Shown piece after piece: positions 17,636 to 26,734 of a stretch of DNA of 64,000 nt. The notes below the pieces were generated by a model that saw only the letters and a list, made by a program, of their open reading frames with translations, was not told the origin of the DNA and did no database searches. Position numbers and translations under genes: made by a program. Each line of letters opens with the position of its first letter. The first letter of the stretch is position 1. This stretch comes from SM23-32 sp964434535 (GTDB lineage: Bacteria > Planctomycetota > Brocadiia > SM23-32): contig CAYSWA010000001.1 in assembly GCA_964434535.1 (NCBI GenBank), forward strand, positions 62,001 to 126,000. Direction: 5' to 3'.

Positions 17636-17983
17636 ATGAGACGCAAACTGCACGTCAGACGCGGCGACATGGTGGAGGCCGTCGCGGGCAACCAGCGCGG
17701 CATGCGCGGACGCGTGCTGCGCGCCCTGCCCCAGCAGGGCCGGGTCCTCGTGGAGGGCCTCAACATGGCCTGGAAGCACATCCGCCGCAGCCGGGAGCAT
17801 CCCAGCGGCGGACGCATCCAGCGCGAGGCCCCCATCGACGCCTCCAACGTGATGCTGATATGCCAGAACCGCGACTGCGCCCGCTACGACCGGCCCGTGC
17901 GCACCCGCACCGCGATGCGCGAGGACGGCAACAAGCTGCGCGTCTGCGTCAAGTGCGGACACGAGATCTCCAAGGTGGAATGA
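17636..17983 (+). CDS. rplX: 50S ribosomal protein L24
   Basis: 115 residues. The KOW motif is in the N-terminal third (VRRGDMVEAVAGNQRGMRGRV). The C-terminus adds a cysteine pattern CX4C and CX2C (CQNRDC and CVKC), a putative zinc ribbon. L24 is an assembly initiator bound to the 5' end of 23S rRNA. Confidence 0.95.
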   Translation: MRRKLHVRRGDMVEAVAGNQRGMRGRVLRALPQQGRVLVEGLNMAWKHIRRSREHPSGGRIQREAPIDASNVMLICQNRDCARYDRPVRTRTAMREDGNKLRVCVKCGHEISKVE

Positions 17984-18011
17984 CCCGAGGCCGCCATCGC
18001 GGCGCAGTGAC

Positions 18012-18599
18012 ATGAGCGAGACGACCCAGACAACCGAGCCACAGCAGCCACCGGCAGGGCCGCCGCGTCTGAAGGCGCTGTTCGCGGATCAGGTCGTGCC
18101 CCGCATGATGGAGCGCTTCGGCCTGAGCAACCCGATGGCCGTGCCGCGCCTGGAGAAGATCGTGCTCAACGTGGGCGTGGGAGAAGCGGTGGAGGACGCC
18201 GGCGCCCTGAGCGACGCGGTCGGGACGCTGCGCACCATCACCGGCCAGCACCCCGTGGTGACCCGCGCCCGCCGCAGCGTGGCCGGCTTCCACGTGCGCC
18301 AGGGGATGCCGCTCGGCTGCAAGGTGACGCTGCGGGGGGCGCGGATGTGGGAGTTCCTCGACCGGCTCGTCAGCGTGGTGCTCCCGCGCGTGCGCGACTT
18401 CCGCGGGCTGCCCCCCGACTCGTTCGACGGGGCGGGCAACTACAGCCTCGGCGTGGCGGAAGTCGGCGTCTTCCCCGAGGTGGACCTGGACGAGCTGGAC
18501 CACATCTTCGGGCTCGACGTGACCATCGTGACGACGGCCCGCAACGACCAGCAAGGACTCGAACTGCTGACCATGCTCGGCGCGCCCTTCAGGCAGTAG
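18012..18599 (+). CDS. rplE: 50S ribosomal protein L5
   Basis: 195 residues, with an N-terminal tail (1-20, Gln/Pro-rich) longer than usual before the [20 protein letters not shown] start. [28 protein letters not shown] and the [19 protein letters not shown] segment are conserved. L5 carries 5S rRNA and contacts P-site tRNA. Confidence 0.96.
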   Translation: MSETTQTTEPQQPPAGPPRLKALFADQVVPRMMERFGLSNPMAVPRLEKIVLNVGVGEAVEDAGALSDAVGTLRTITGQHPVVTRARRSVAGFHVRQGMPLGCKVTLRGARMWEFLDRLVSVVLPRVRDFRGLPPDSFDGAGNYSLGVAEVGVFPEVDLDELDHIFGLDVTIVTTARNDQQGLELLTMLGAPFRQ

Positions 18600-18636
18600 C
18601 GCGCCGCGCGCAAGCTGGACACCAACAGGTTACGAA

Positions 18637-18822
18637 ATGGCTCGCAAGGCCCTGGTAGAGAAGTCGAGGCGCAAGCCCAAGTACCCCACGCGCAGCTACA
18701 ACCGGTGCCGGCTCTGCGGCCGCGCCCGTGGCTACATGCGCAAGTTCCGGGTCTGCCGCATCTGCTTCCGGAACTTGGCCAGCAAGGGCCATATACCCGG
18801 TGTGCGCAAGGCAAGCTGGTAG
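18637..18822 (+). CDS. rpsZ: 30S ribosomal protein S14, zinc-binding type
   Basis: 61 residues with four cysteines C24, C27, C40 and C43 (CRLC and CRIC), so this is the short zinc-dependent (C+) form, not the longer zinc-free paralogue. The [17 protein letters not shown] block is typical. It sits between rplE and rpsH as usual. Confidence 0.96.
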   Translation: MARKALVEKSRRKPKYPTRSYNRCRLCGRARGYMRKFRVCRICFRNLASKGHIPGVRKASW

Positions 18823-18874
18823 AGCTGCCGCACAGGGGCAGAGGGCCCGGGCGCCAGGAGGAGAACGAGCAGAT

Positions 18875-19270
18875 ATGATGACCGACCCGATAGCCGACAT
18901 GCTGACCCGCGTGCGCAACGCGGTGCGCGTGGACAAGAAGACCGTGCAGATGCCCCACTCCCGGGTGCGTGAGGACATCGCCCGCGTGCTCCGCGACGAA
19001 GGCTTCATCGAGGACTACAGGGCCGGCGGCGAGCCGCCGCACAAGGTGCTGAAGATCTACCTGAAGTACGGGCCGCTCGGCGAGCGGCTCATCCGCCGGC
19101 TCGAACGGGTCTCCCGGCCGGGCCGCCGCGTCTACAGCGGCGTGGGCGAGCTGGGCCACGTGGCCAACGGACTGGGCATCTGGATCGTCTCCACCAACAA
19201 GGGCATGCTCAGCGATCGCGAGTGCCGCCGGCACAACGTCGGGGGCGAGGTCGTCTGCTCCGTATTCTGA
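18875..19270 (+). CDS. rpsH: 30S ribosomal protein S8
   Basis: 131 residues from the first of two adjacent ATGs, behind [22 protein letters not shown] begins the protein and [19 protein letters not shown] with GGEVVCSVF ends it, all family hallmarks. In E. coli S8 represses the spc operon by binding mRNA at rplE; no such site was identified here. Confidence 0.96.
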   Translation: MMTDPIADMLTRVRNAVRVDKKTVQMPHSRVREDIARVLRDEGFIEDYRAGGEPPHKVLKIYLKYGPLGERLIRRLERVSRPGRRVYSGVGELGHVANGLGIWIVSTNKGMLSDRECRRHNVGGEVVCSVF

Positions 19271-19309
19271 GCCGGTCCGGACCGCCGCACAGGAAGGAAG
19301 AAGCCGAAC

Positions 19310-19885
19310 ATGTCCCGCATAGGCGTCCAACCCATACCGGTGCCCGAAGGCGTGGAGGTCGAGCTGGACGGCGCGCACCTGCACGTGAAGGGCCCCCTGG
19401 GCGAGCTGGAGCACGAGCTGCCCGACGTGCTGGAGGCCGAGCTGGCCGGCGAGCCGCCCGAGATACGCATCGCGCGCAAGAGCAACGCCCGCCCGGCCCG
19501 GGCCATGCACGGCCTGCACCGCAGCCTCATCGCCAACAAGGTCCAGGGCGTCAAGGAGGCGTTCACCAAGCGCCTGGAGATCTACGGCACGGGCTACAGC
19601 GCGAACCTGCGCGGCAGCGAGCTGGTGCTCCAGATCGGGTTCTGCCACGAGGTCGCCTTCGAGCTGCCGGAGGGCATCAGCGTCGAGATCGAGCAGAACG
19701 CCGCCCAGCAGGAGCGGCCGGCGCGGCTCGTGGTGAAGGGCATAGAGAAGGAGCGCGTGGGCCACTTCGCCGCGCGCGTGCGGGCCGTCCGCCCGCCCGA
19801 GCCCTACAAGGGCAAGGGCATCCGCTACGAGGACGAATACGTGCGCCGCAAGGAAGGCAAGGCGTTCACCGGCCTGGAGAGGTAA
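19310..19885 (+). CDS. rplF: 50S ribosomal protein L6
   Basis: 191 residues, two L6 repeats. [33 protein letters not shown] and the C-terminal signature [22 protein letters not shown] (about 163-184) are intact. A 12-bp palindrome CGGTCCGGACCG (19273-19284) lies in the 39-nt spacer before it. Confidence 0.96.
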   Translation: MSRIGVQPIPVPEGVEVELDGAHLHVKGPLGELEHELPDVLEAELAGEPPEIRIARKSNARPARAMHGLHRSLIANKVQGVKEAFTKRLEIYGTGYSANLRGSELVLQIGFCHEVAFELPEGISVEIEQNAAQQERPARLVVKGIEKERVGHFAARVRAVRPPEPYKGKGIRYEDEYVRRKEGKAFTGLER

Positions 19886-19923
19886 GGACCCGAGGGGCAG
19901 ACGCCCCCGAAAGCGAGATCGAG

Positions 19924-20310
19924 ATGGGCCAGAGCAACAAGCGCAAAGACCGGATGAGGAAGCGCCGGCACCGCCGCGTGCGCAAGCGCGTGGAGGGCAC
20001 GCCCCAGCGACCGCGCCTCTGCGTGTTCCGCAGCAACAAGCACATCTACGCCCAGGTCGTCGACGACTACGGCGGGCAGACGCTGCTGAGCTGCTCGACG
20101 CTGAGCCCGGCGCTGCGGGACGCCCCCGAAGGCGGGGGCACCGTGGCCGCCGCCGCCCGGGTGGGCGAGCTGGTCGGCAAGCAGTGCCTGGAGCAGGGAA
20201 TCCAGGCGGTCGTCTTCGACCGGGGCGGCTACCGCTACCACGGCCGGGTCAAGGCCCTGGCCGAGGCCGTCCGCGCGCAGTTCGACGAGGCGGGCGCAAC
20301 CGGGTTCTGA
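19924..20310 (+). CDS. rplR: 50S ribosomal protein L18
   Basis: 128 residues from ATG 19924; the Shine-Dalgarno is weak. [32 protein letters not shown] and [20 protein letters not shown] are conserved. L18 binds 5S rRNA with L5. About nine residues (PEGGGTVAA) lie in the usually variable loop. Confidence 0.96.
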   Translation: MGQSNKRKDRMRKRRHRRVRKRVEGTPQRPRLCVFRSNKHIYAQVVDDYGGQTLLSCSTLSPALRDAPEGGGTVAAAARVGELVGKQCLEQGIQAVVFDRGGYRYHGRVKALAEAVRAQFDEAGATGF

Positions 20311-20353
20311 GAACGAGACGAGCGCAACACGCGGCCAAGCGGCCGGAGGACAC

Positions 20354-20908
20354 ATGTCAAGTAGGCGAGAAGAAGGCGGCCTGCTGGAAGAGGTCATCGG
20401 CATCTACTTCCACACGAAGGTCACCAAGGGCGGGCGGAACCTGACCTGCGCCGCCCTGGTGGCCGTGGGCGACGGCAACGGGCGCGTCGGCCTCGGATAC
20501 GGGAAGGCCAACGGCGTGCCGGCGGCGATCGAGAAGGGCAACCACGACGCCCGCAGCAACATGATCGAGGTCAACAGGGTCGGCGACACGATCGCCCACG
20601 AGATCGTCGGCCGCCACGGCGCCGCCCGCGTCCTGCTGAGGCCGGCCAGCGAGGGCACCGGCGTGAAGGCCGGGCGCACCGTCGCCTCCATCATGCGCGT
20701 GGCCGGCGTGCACAACGTGCTCAGCAAGATATTCGGCAACAGCAACCCGATCAACGTCGCCAAGGCCACCATGCAGGCGCTGCGCGAGATGAGCAGCGTC
20801 GAGGAAGTGCAGCGCCTGCGGGGCGTCAAGGTGGAGCTCTACCATCCGCAGGCCCGCCGGCCCGCCGAGCCCGAGGCGGCCGTCGAGACCGAGGAAGCAG
20901 CGGGCTGA
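20354..20908 (+). CDS. rpsE: 30S ribosomal protein S5
   Basis: 184 residues. The double-stranded RNA-binding N-domain has [31 protein letters not shown] and the C-domain has GHGAA-like [20 protein letters not shown] glutamate-rich tail ends the protein. rpmD (L30), which normally follows, is missing: only 35 nt separate this gene from rplO. Confidence 0.96.
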   Translation: MSSRREEGGLLEEVIGIYFHTKVTKGGRNLTCAALVAVGDGNGRVGLGYGKANGVPAAIEKGNHDARSNMIEVNRVGDTIAHEIVGRHGAARVLLRPASEGTGVKAGRTVASIMRVAGVHNVLSKIFGNSNPINVAKATMQALREMSSVEEVQRLRGVKVELYHPQARRPAEPEAAVETEEAAG

Positions 20909-20943
20909 GGAGCGGCCCGCCCACAGAGAGGACATTGCCGAAC

Positions 20944-21456
20944 ATGGACGTATCCCAGGCCAAGCGCAGCATCAGGCCCCGCCGCAAGAAGCGGCGCATC
21001 GGGCGAGGCACCGGCAGCGGCCGCGGAAAGACGTGCGGACGGGGCCACAACGGCGCCCGATCGCGCAGCGGCTGGAGCTCCCGCGGCATGACCGGCGGCA
21101 CGGTGCCCCTGTGGCGCCGGCTGCCCAAGCGGGGCTTCAGCAACGCGCCTTTCAAGACCGAGTTCAGCGTGGTGAACGTCGGCCAGCTCAACCGGTTCGC
21201 CGACGGCGACGTGGTCACCCCCGAGACGCTGCGGGAGACGGGCCTGGTCAAGCAGCCCGCCTCGGGCGGCGTGAAGGTGCTCGGGGACGGCGAGCTGACC
21301 AGGTCGCTGGCGGTGCGGGCCGACGCCTTCAGCAAGAGCGCCCGCGCGAAGATCGAAGCCGCCGGCGGCAGCGTCGAGCTCATCGAAGGGCCGCGCCCGC
21401 CCGTGCGCAACAAGATGCGAACCGCCGCTGCCGAGCTGCCCGACACGATGGCCTGA
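20944..21456 (+). CDS. rplO: 50S ribosomal protein L15
   Basis: 170 residues from ATG 20944, 11 nt after a GAGAGG site; a TTG nine bases earlier is too close to that site. [22 protein letters not shown] and [17 protein letters not shown] are conserved. It precedes secY, as in most bacteria. Confidence 0.95.
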   Translation: MDVSQAKRSIRPRRKKRRIGRGTGSGRGKTCGRGHNGARSRSGWSSRGMTGGTVPLWRRLPKRGFSNAPFKTEFSVVNVGQLNRFADGDVVTPETLRETGLVKQPASGGVKVLGDGELTRSLAVRADAFSKSARAKIEAAGGSVELIEGPRPPVRNKMRTAAAELPDTMA

Positions 21457-21489
21457 TCCGGCCGAGGCCCCGAGCGCAGAGGGGACCAG

Positions 21490-22878
21490 ATGAACCTTCT
21501 GGAGCAGATGACCAACGTCTGGCGGATCCGCGACCTCCGCCGGAAGATACTCATCACGCTCGGCCTGCTCACCCTCTGCCGCGTGGGGGTCTACGTGCCC
21601 CTGCCGGGGGTCAACGTCGAGATCCTCACCGAGTACTTGCGCGCCCAGCGCGGCGCCGCGGCGCAACTGCTGGGCATCGTGAACCTGTTCGCCGGCGGCG
21701 CGATGAGCCGGGGCACGATCTTCGCCCTCGGCATCATGCCCTACATCAGCGCCTCGATCATCTTCACGCTGCTGGCGCAGGTGATCCCGAGCCTGGAGGC
21801 GCTGCGCAAGGAAGGCGCCTCCGGCCAGAAGAAACTCAACCAGTACACGCGCATCGCCACCGTGTTCATCTGCTTCTTCCAGGGCATGTTCCTGGTGCGG
21901 GGTCTCTTCGTGGAGGCGCTGCCCACGGAGGTGCGGCAGAGCTGGTTCGGCATGTCCCGTTTCATGCTCACCAGCGGCTTTCTGCTGATGGCCGGCACCA
22001 TGTTCCTGATGTGGATCGGCGAGCAGGTCGACGAGCACGGCATAGGCAACGGCATATCGCTGATCATCACCATCAACATCCTGGCCCGGATGCCGGCCGC
22101 CGTCACCGAGGTGGCCCAGCAGGTCTCGACGGCCGAGAGCCAGCAGAACGCCATCCTGAAGGTCCTGGTGCTGCTGGGGCTCTTCGTGGCCATCGTGGTC
22201 GGCATCATCTATATCACGCGGGGCGAGCGGCGCATCCCCGTGCAGCAGCAGAAGCACGTGCGCGGCCCCAAGGTCTACGGCGGGCAGAAGCACTACCTGC
22301 CCCTGCGCGTCAACCAGGCCGGCGTTATGCCGATCATCTTCGCCCAGTCGCTGCTGATGTTCCCCGGCATCATCGCCATGGCCGGGGCGAACGCCCTGGC
22401 CGGGAAGCAGGAGAGCATCTGGCGCTCCTTCTTCCTCTGGATGCAGCAGGCCGTGACCGGCGGTGAGCTGACCTTCACCTACGTGCTGCTCTACGGGATG
22501 CTCATCTTCTTTTTCTGCTACTTCTGGACGGCCGTCATGTTCAACCCGAAGGAGATGAGCGAGAACTTGCAGAACTACGGCAGCTTCATCCCCGGCATCC
22601 GCCCCGGCAAACGGACGGCCGATTACCTGGAAGGCATCATGAACCGCGTGACCATGGCGGGGAGCTTCTTCCTGGTGATCATCGCACTGATGCCGATGAT
22701 CGTCACCAAAGTGCTCAACGTCAGGGTCGCCGCCAACCTGCTCGGCGGCACCAGCATCCTGATCGTGGTCGGGGTGACCCTGGACGTGGTGCGCCGCATA
22801 AACGACCACCTCGAGATGCGCCGCTACAGCGGGTTCGCCGCCGGCGCCGGCGGACGGCGCCGCAGCCGACGGCGCTGA
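21490..22878 (+). CDS. secY: Protein translocase subunit SecY
   Basis: 462 residues with ten membrane segments. The family blocks are GIMPYISASIIFTLL (TM2 plug region), the TRIATVF segment and the cytosolic loops GERRIPVQQQKHVRG and RPGKRTADYLEGIMNRVT. The latter two contact SecA and the ribosome. SecY forms the protein-conducting channel in the inner membrane with SecE and SecG, which are not in this window. The C-terminus is unusually Arg/Gly-rich. Confidence 0.97.
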   Translation: MNLLEQMTNVWRIRDLRRKILITLGLLTLCRVGVYVPLPGVNVEILTEYLRAQRGAAAQLLGIVNLFAGGAMSRGTIFALGIMPYISASIIFTLLAQVIPSLEALRKEGASGQKKLNQYTRIATVFICFFQGMFLVRGLFVEALPTEVRQSWFGMSRFMLTSGFLLMAGTMFLMWIGEQVDEHGIGNGISLIITINILARMPAAVTEVAQQVSTAESQQNAILKVLVLLGLFVAIVVGIIYITRGERRIPVQQQKHVRGPKVYGGQKHYLPLRVNQAGVMPIIFAQSLLMFPGIIAMAGANALAGKQESIWRSFFLWMQQAVTGGELTFTYVLLYGMLIFFFCYFWTAVMFNPKEMSENLQNYGSFIPGIRPGKRTADYLEGIMNRVTMAGSFFLVIIALMPMIVTKVLNVRVAANLLGGTSILIVVGVTLDVVRRINDHLEMRRYSGFAAGAGGRRRSRRR

Positions 22879-22916
22879 AGCGCCCCGGCCCGCCGCACTT
22901 CGCAGAGGAGCCGACA

Positions 22917-23567
22917 TTGAAACTCGTATTCCTGGGGCCGCCCGGCGCGGGCAAGGGCACGCAGGCCCGGAGGCTGGCCGAGCAGTTCGGCCTGCGCCAC
23001 GCCTCGACGGGCGAGATCTTCCGCCAGGCCGCCGCCGACGGATCGCAGCTCGGCCGCAAGGTCAAGGACTATCTGGACTGCGGCAAGCTGGTGCCCGACG
23101 AGCTGACCTCCCGCGTGGTGGAGGAGATGGTCGTCGAGCGGACCGACGGCTTCATCCTCGACGGCTACCCGCGCACGCTCGGGCAGGCGCACGACCTGGA
23201 AGGCATGATCGAGCGGCGCGGGCAGCACCTGGACGGCGTGCTGTATTTCGAGCTGGACGACGCGGAGGCCACAAGGCGCCTGACCGGACGGCTCGTCTGC
23301 GGCGAATGCGGCAGGAACTACCACCGCGACTTCATGCCCCCCGAACAGGAGGGCGCCTGCGACCAGTGCGGCGGCGCCCTGAAGGTGCGCAGCGACAGCT
23401 CGCCCGAGGTCGTCGAGAAGCGCCTGAAGGAATACCACGAGAAGACCGAGCCGCTGGTGGACTTCTACGAGGAGGCCGGCCTGCTGGAGCGGGTGGATGC
23501 TTGCGGCTCGCCGCGGGAGGTGGAGCAGGAGGCGCGGGCCGTCATCGAAGAGCTGCGGCCGGACTGA
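22917..23567 (+). CDS. adk: Adenylate kinase
   Basis: 216 residues with a TTG start after AGAGGAG. The P-loop is GPPGAGKGT (7-15). The lid domain carries four zinc-ligand cysteines (C128, C131, C148, C151), as in Gram-positive-type enzymes. DGYPRTLGQA and the arginines of the long form are present. It interconverts ATP, ADP and AMP. The secY-adk-map order is conserved in many phyla. Confidence 0.96.
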   Translation: MKLVFLGPPGAGKGTQARRLAEQFGLRHASTGEIFRQAAADGSQLGRKVKDYLDCGKLVPDELTSRVVEEMVVERTDGFILDGYPRTLGQAHDLEGMIERRGQHLDGVLYFELDDAEATRRLTGRLVCGECGRNYHRDFMPPEQEGACDQCGGALKVRSDSSPEVVEKRLKEYHEKTEPLVDFYEEAGLLERVDACGSPREVEQEARAVIEELRPD

Positions 23568-23576
23568 GGCGGCCGG

Positions 23577-24332
23577 ATGATTCACCTGAAGACGCCGACC
23601 GAGCTGGCGCGCATGCGGCAGGCGGGCAGGCTGGTGGCGCAGACGCTCGCCCTGCTGGAAGAGATGGCCCGGCCCGGCCTGACCACGGCCGAGCTGGACC
23701 GGGCCGCCGAGGCGCACATAGAAGGGCAGGGCGGGACGCCCTCGTTCCGGGGATACCGGGGCTTCCCGGCGAGCATCTGCGCCAGCCTCAACGAGGAGGT
23801 CGTGCACGGCATCCCCGGCGGGCGCGCGCTGGAGGAGGGCGACCTGCTGAAGCTCGACGTCGGCGTGATCTGGGAAGGATACCACGGCGACGCGGCGACG
23901 ACGGTGGCCGTCGGCGAAGTGGACGAGACGGCGCGAGAGCTGATGCGCGTGACCCGGCAGGCCCTGACGGCCGGCATCGCCGCCGTGCGGGCCGGAGCGC
24001 GCCTGAGCGAGCTGTCCCGCGCGGTGCAGCAGACGGCGGAGGCGGGCGGCTTCAGCGTGGTGACCGACTACACGGGCCACGGCATCGGGCGGGAGCTGCA
24101 CGAGGAGCCGAAGGTGCCGAACTTCGTCGGCTCGTGGCTGAGGCGGCGCGACGTGGCGCTGCGCGCGGGCATGACGCTGGCCATCGAGCCGATGGTCAAC
24201 GTCGGGACCGAGCGCACCGAAGTGCTGGCTAACGGCTGGACCGTGGTGACGCGCGACAGAGAGCTGAGCGCGCACTTCGAGCACACGGTGGCGGTGGAGG
24301 ACGAAGGTCCTGTCATACTGACGCTGCCATAA
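23577..24332 (+). CDS. map: Methionine aminopeptidase, type I
   Basis: 251 residues, nine nucleotides after adk. All five metal ligands are visible (D94, D105, H168, E204, E235), as are the substrate histidines H77 and H175. It removes the initiator methionine co-translationally. There is no N-terminal zinc-finger extension. A new promoter for infA lies immediately after it. Confidence 0.96.
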   Translation: MIHLKTPTELARMRQAGRLVAQTLALLEEMARPGLTTAELDRAAEAHIEGQGGTPSFRGYRGFPASICASLNEEVVHGIPGGRALEEGDLLKLDVGVIWEGYHGDAATTVAVGEVDETARELMRVTRQALTAGIAAVRAGARLSELSRAVQQTAEAGGFSVVTDYTGHGIGRELHEEPKVPNFVGSWLRRRDVALRAGMTLAIEPMVNVGTERTEVLANGWTVVTRDRELSAHFEHTVAVEDEGPVILTLP

Positions 24333-24337
24333 AGAGT

Positions 24338-24366
24338 TTGCAGCGATAGCGGATAGCTGATATAAT
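24338..24366 (+). promoter_or_regulatory. Internal promoter for infA and the alpha segment
   Basis: TTGCAG (24338-24343), a 17-nt spacer and a perfect TATAAT (24361-24366). The predicted start point is at 24372-24373, only about 12 nt before the infA ATG. This would let translation-initiation, S13-S11-S4 and RNA polymerase alpha genes be transcribed separately from the long upstream operon. Confidence 0.72.
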
Positions 24367-24384
24367 CCCCGAATCGGGCCGACA

Positions 24385-24600
24385 ATGGCGAAGGAAGAAC
24401 CGATCAGAGTGCAGGCCAAGGTCAAGGAAGCCCTGCCGAACGCGATGTTCAGGGTGGAGTTGGAGGACGGCCACGAGGTACTGGCCCACGTCTCCGGGCG
24501 GATGCGGATGAGCTTCATCCGGATCCTGCCGGGCGACACGGTGACGCTGGAGATGTCGCCTTACGACCTGACCAAGGGCCGCATCGTCTGGCGCGATTGA
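24385..24600 (+). CDS. infA: Translation initiation factor IF-1
   Basis: 71 residues, exactly the family length, with an OB fold. [42 protein letters not shown] is nearly consensus, and it ends [16 protein letters not shown]-1 occupies the ribosomal A site during initiation. No Shine-Dalgarno is visible in the short leader, so this mRNA may initiate in a near-leaderless way. Confidence 0.97.
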   Translation: MAKEEPIRVQAKVKEALPNAMFRVELEDGHEVLAHVSGRMRMSFIRILPGDTVTLEMSPYDLTKGRIVWRD

Positions 24601-24647
24601 GGCGCCGCCGGCCTGGCCGGAACTCAGACGAAACAGAGGCTGAGGCC

Positions 24648-24761
24648 ATGAAGGTTCGCGCGTCAGTGAAGAGGATGTGTGAAGACTGCAAGATCATCCG
24701 CCGCAAGGGCGTGGTGAGGGTGATCTGCCGCAACCCGAAACACAAGCAGCGGCAGGGCTGA
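24648..24761 (+). CDS. rpmJ: 50S ribosomal protein L36
   Basis: A 37-residue protein, one of the smallest in the window, between infA and rpsM. It has the zinc knuckle C11, C14, C27 and H32 (CEDC and CRNPKH) of the zinc-dependent L36 form. It starts at ATG 24648 behind GAGG and is standard length. Confidence 0.95.
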   Translation: MKVRASVKRMCEDCKIIRRKGVVRVICRNPKHKQRQG

Positions 24762-24805
24762 ACGTCCCCGCTTAGCCGAGACAATCGAGAGGTGGACCAG
24801 AGGAT

Positions 24806-25192
24806 ATGCCCCGTGTAGTCGGCGTAGACATACCAGGAGAGGAACGCACCGTCATCTCGTTGACCCGCATCTACGGGATCGGCCGCACCTCGGCGCAGGA
24901 CATCTGCGAGGTGCTCGACGTCGACCCCGATAAGCGGGCCCACGAGCTGAGCGAGGACGAGCTGAGCCGCATCGCCTCGTACGTGGATAAGAACTTCATC
25001 GTCGAAGGCGAGCTGCGGCGCCTGGAGGCGGCCAACATCGCCCGCCTGCGCCAGATCAACTGCTACCGCGGCATCCGCCACCGCCGCGGACTGCCCGTGC
25101 GGGGGCAGCGCACGCGCACCAACGCCCGCACGCGCAAGGGCCGCAAGCGGACCGTGGCCGGCAAGAAGGGCGTCAAGGAGCTCGGCCACTAA
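24806..25192 (+). CDS. rpsM: 30S ribosomal protein S13
   Basis: 128 residues. The start [29 protein letters not shown] and the C-terminal basic block [19 protein letters not shown] are family features. S13 contacts P-site tRNA and the intersubunit bridge. Its TAA stop (25190-25192) coincides with the left end of an inverted-repeat element. Confidence 0.97.
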   Translation: MPRVVGVDIPGEERTVISLTRIYGIGRTSAQDICEVLDVDPDKRAHELSEDELSRIASYVDKNFIVEGELRRLEAANIARLRQINCYRGIRHRRGLPVRGQRTRTNARTRKGRKRTVAGKKGVKELGH

Positions 25193-25370
25193 GGAGCTAT
25201 TGCACAACCATGTCCGTGGCGAGGCCGAGCGAGAAGTCGCAGGGCAAGGAGGCTGGCGCAGAACGCCCGCAGGCGTGGCCAGAGGCCACGTTGAGGACGT
25301 TCTGCGTCAACGACGCGGCCATCCGGCTTCGTAGCCGGCCGCAGTAGGTCAGGGTTCTGCAATGGCTCCT
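25192..25370. mobile_element. MITE-like element with 18-bp terminal inverted repeats
   Basis: The left end (25192-25209, AGGAGCTATTGCACAACC) and right end (25353-25370) are inverted repeats matching at 16 of 18 positions. Inside are a perfect 9-bp stem (CGCAGAACG 25257-25265 with CGTTCTGCG 25298-25306) enclosing a perfect 7-bp stem (25274-25280 with 25284-25290), and a third hairpin CCGGCT-TCGT-AGCCGG (25323-25338). The 179-bp element encodes no transposase and no target duplication is obvious. It fills the gap between rpsM and the methyltransferase. A folded non-coding RNA or REP-type repeat is an alternative. Confidence 0.6.
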
Positions 25371-26258
25371 AAGGGTATGGGCACGCCGCACCCGCAGCAG
25401 GGCGGCAAGCGCCCCCCCGGCGACGCCGGCGAGCGGGCCGACCTGCTGCAGTGGCTGCTGGCGAACCAGGCGCTGCTGGAGGCGATCGAGCTGGCCGGCC
25501 CCGAGGGCCGGCGCGGAGAGCGCCAGTCGAAGAAGCTCGGCGAGGTCGTCGGCTTCTGCCAGCTGATCGTCAAGTGGGTGCGCCAGTTCCTGCCGGAGCG
25601 GGAGACGGTCCGGGTCGTCGAGTTCTCCTGCGGCAAGAGCTACCTCGGCATCGTGCTGGCCCTGGCGCTATCAGAGCGCGAGGGTAGAGGGGCCGAGCTG
25701 GTCGGCGTGGACGTGAACGCCGACCTCATTGACAAGTGTCGTCGCGTGGCCGACTCGGCGGGCCTGGAGCGGGCCCGGTTCGTGGCGTCGCGCACGCTGG
25801 ACTTCGCCGCCGAAGAGGCCTTCGACGTGGCGGTGGCGCTGCACGCGTGCGACACCGCCACCGACGAGGCCATCGCCAGGGGCATCCAGATCGGCGCGCC
25901 GCTGATCCTGGCCGTCCCCTGCTGTCAGAACCAGATACGCGGCCAGATCAAGCGCGGGCACCCGCTGACGGGCATGACCGACTTCGGGCCGATCCGCTAC
26001 CGGCTGGCCAACATGCTCACGGACGTGCTGAGGGCGCAGTTTTTGCGCGCCGCCGGTTACCACGTGCAGATGCAGGAGATAGGCTCGCCCCGGCTGACGC
26101 CGAAGAACCTGTGCATATGCGCGCGGAAGCTCAGGCACCCGCGTCGCAGGCGACGCGACGAGCAGTACCTGCGCCTGAAGGAGCTGTTCGGCGTGAAGCC
26201 GAAGATTGAGGCGTTCTGCCCCGGCGTGGTCGGGCAGGCGCAGGGCGAGACGCACTGA
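25362..26258 (+). CDS. Class I SAM-dependent methyltransferase inserted in the alpha operon
   Basis: 298 residues. A SAM-binding motif I, VVEFSCGKSYLGIVLALAL (85-103), is followed by an acidic strand VGVDVNADLI, LHACDTATD (160-168) and VPCCQNQIRG (185-194). The ALHACxTATD plus PCC pattern matches the Methyltransf_32 type, whose bacterial members are uncharacterised. The ATG at 25362 lies inside the right inverted repeat of the upstream element; M6 at 25377 is an alternative. It sits between rpsM and rpsK, normally adjacent, so it may modify ribosomal protein or RNA, but no substrate is known. Confidence 0.75.
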   Translation: MAPKGMGTPHPQQGGKRPPGDAGERADLLQWLLANQALLEAIELAGPEGRRGERQSKKLGEVVGFCQLIVKWVRQFLPERETVRVVEFSCGKSYLGIVLALALSEREGRGAELVGVDVNADLIDKCRRVADSAGLERARFVASRTLDFAAEEAFDVAVALHACDTATDEAIARGIQIGAPLILAVPCCQNQIRGQIKRGHPLTGMTDFGPIRYRLANMLTDVLRAQFLRAAGYHVQMQEIGSPRLTPKNLCICARKLRHPRRRRRDEQYLRLKELFGVKPKIEAFCPGVVGQAQGETH

Positions 26259-26264
26259 GAGGAA

Positions 26265-26284
26265 GGCCCGCCGCAGCGCGGGCC
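26265..26284 (+). promoter_or_regulatory. Hairpin before rpsK
   Basis: GGCCCGC (26265-26271) pairs with GCGGGCC (26278-26284) around a 6-nt loop, in the 49-nt spacer between the methyltransferase stop and rpsK. Confidence 0.35.
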
Positions 26285-26307
26285 GCACATAGAGCAAGGA
26301 AAGCAAC

Positions 26308-26685
26308 ATGGCCAAGGCAAAAGGCGCCACTCGACGGGTGGGCTCGCGGGCGATCGCCCACGTGCACGCCACGTTCAACAACACGCGCATCACGATCACG
26401 GACCTGAAGGGCGACGTGCTCTGCTTCGAGACGGCGGGCACGGTCGGCTTCAAGGGCGCGCGCAAGAGCACGCCCTTCGCCGCGCAGCGGGCCGCCGAGC
26501 GGCTGGCCGAGAAGGCGCGGCGCATGGGCGTGCAGGAGCTGGAAGTCAAGGTCAAGGGCCCCGGCGCCGGGCGCGAGTCGGCCATCACGGCCCTGGAAGG
26601 GGCGGGGATGTCGATCCACTCGATCGAAGACGTGACGCCGCTTCCGCACGACGGGTGCCGCCCGCCGAAGCGCCGGCGCGTCTGA
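26308..26685 (+). CDS. rpsK: 30S ribosomal protein S11
   Basis: 125 residues. [35 protein letters not shown] and the C-terminal [20 protein letters not shown] are conserved. S11 forms the platform with S6, S18 and S21 around the mRNA exit. It is preceded by AAGGAAAGCAAC. Confidence 0.97.
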   Translation: MAKAKGATRRVGSRAIAHVHATFNNTRITITDLKGDVLCFETAGTVGFKGARKSTPFAAQRAAERLAEKARRMGVQELEVKVKGPGAGRESAITALEGAGMSIHSIEDVTPLPHDGCRPPKRRRV

Positions 26686-26686
26686 G

Positions 26687-26704
26687 GCCGGGCGCTGGCC
26701 CGGC
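26687..26704 (+). promoter_or_regulatory. Hairpin between rpsK and rpsD
   Basis: GCCGGGC (26687-26693) and GCCCGGC (26698-26704) form a perfect 7-bp stem with a GCTG tetraloop, starting one base after the rpsK stop. Confidence 0.4.
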
Positions 26705-26734
26705 AAGCCCAAGGCATAGAAGGCAGCGAATCGC

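Noticed and set aside
25192..25370. Interpretation as a tRNA or riboswitch
   Set aside because: No anticodon arm, T-arm consensus or conserved riboswitch core was visible; terminal inverted repeats point to a mobile element.
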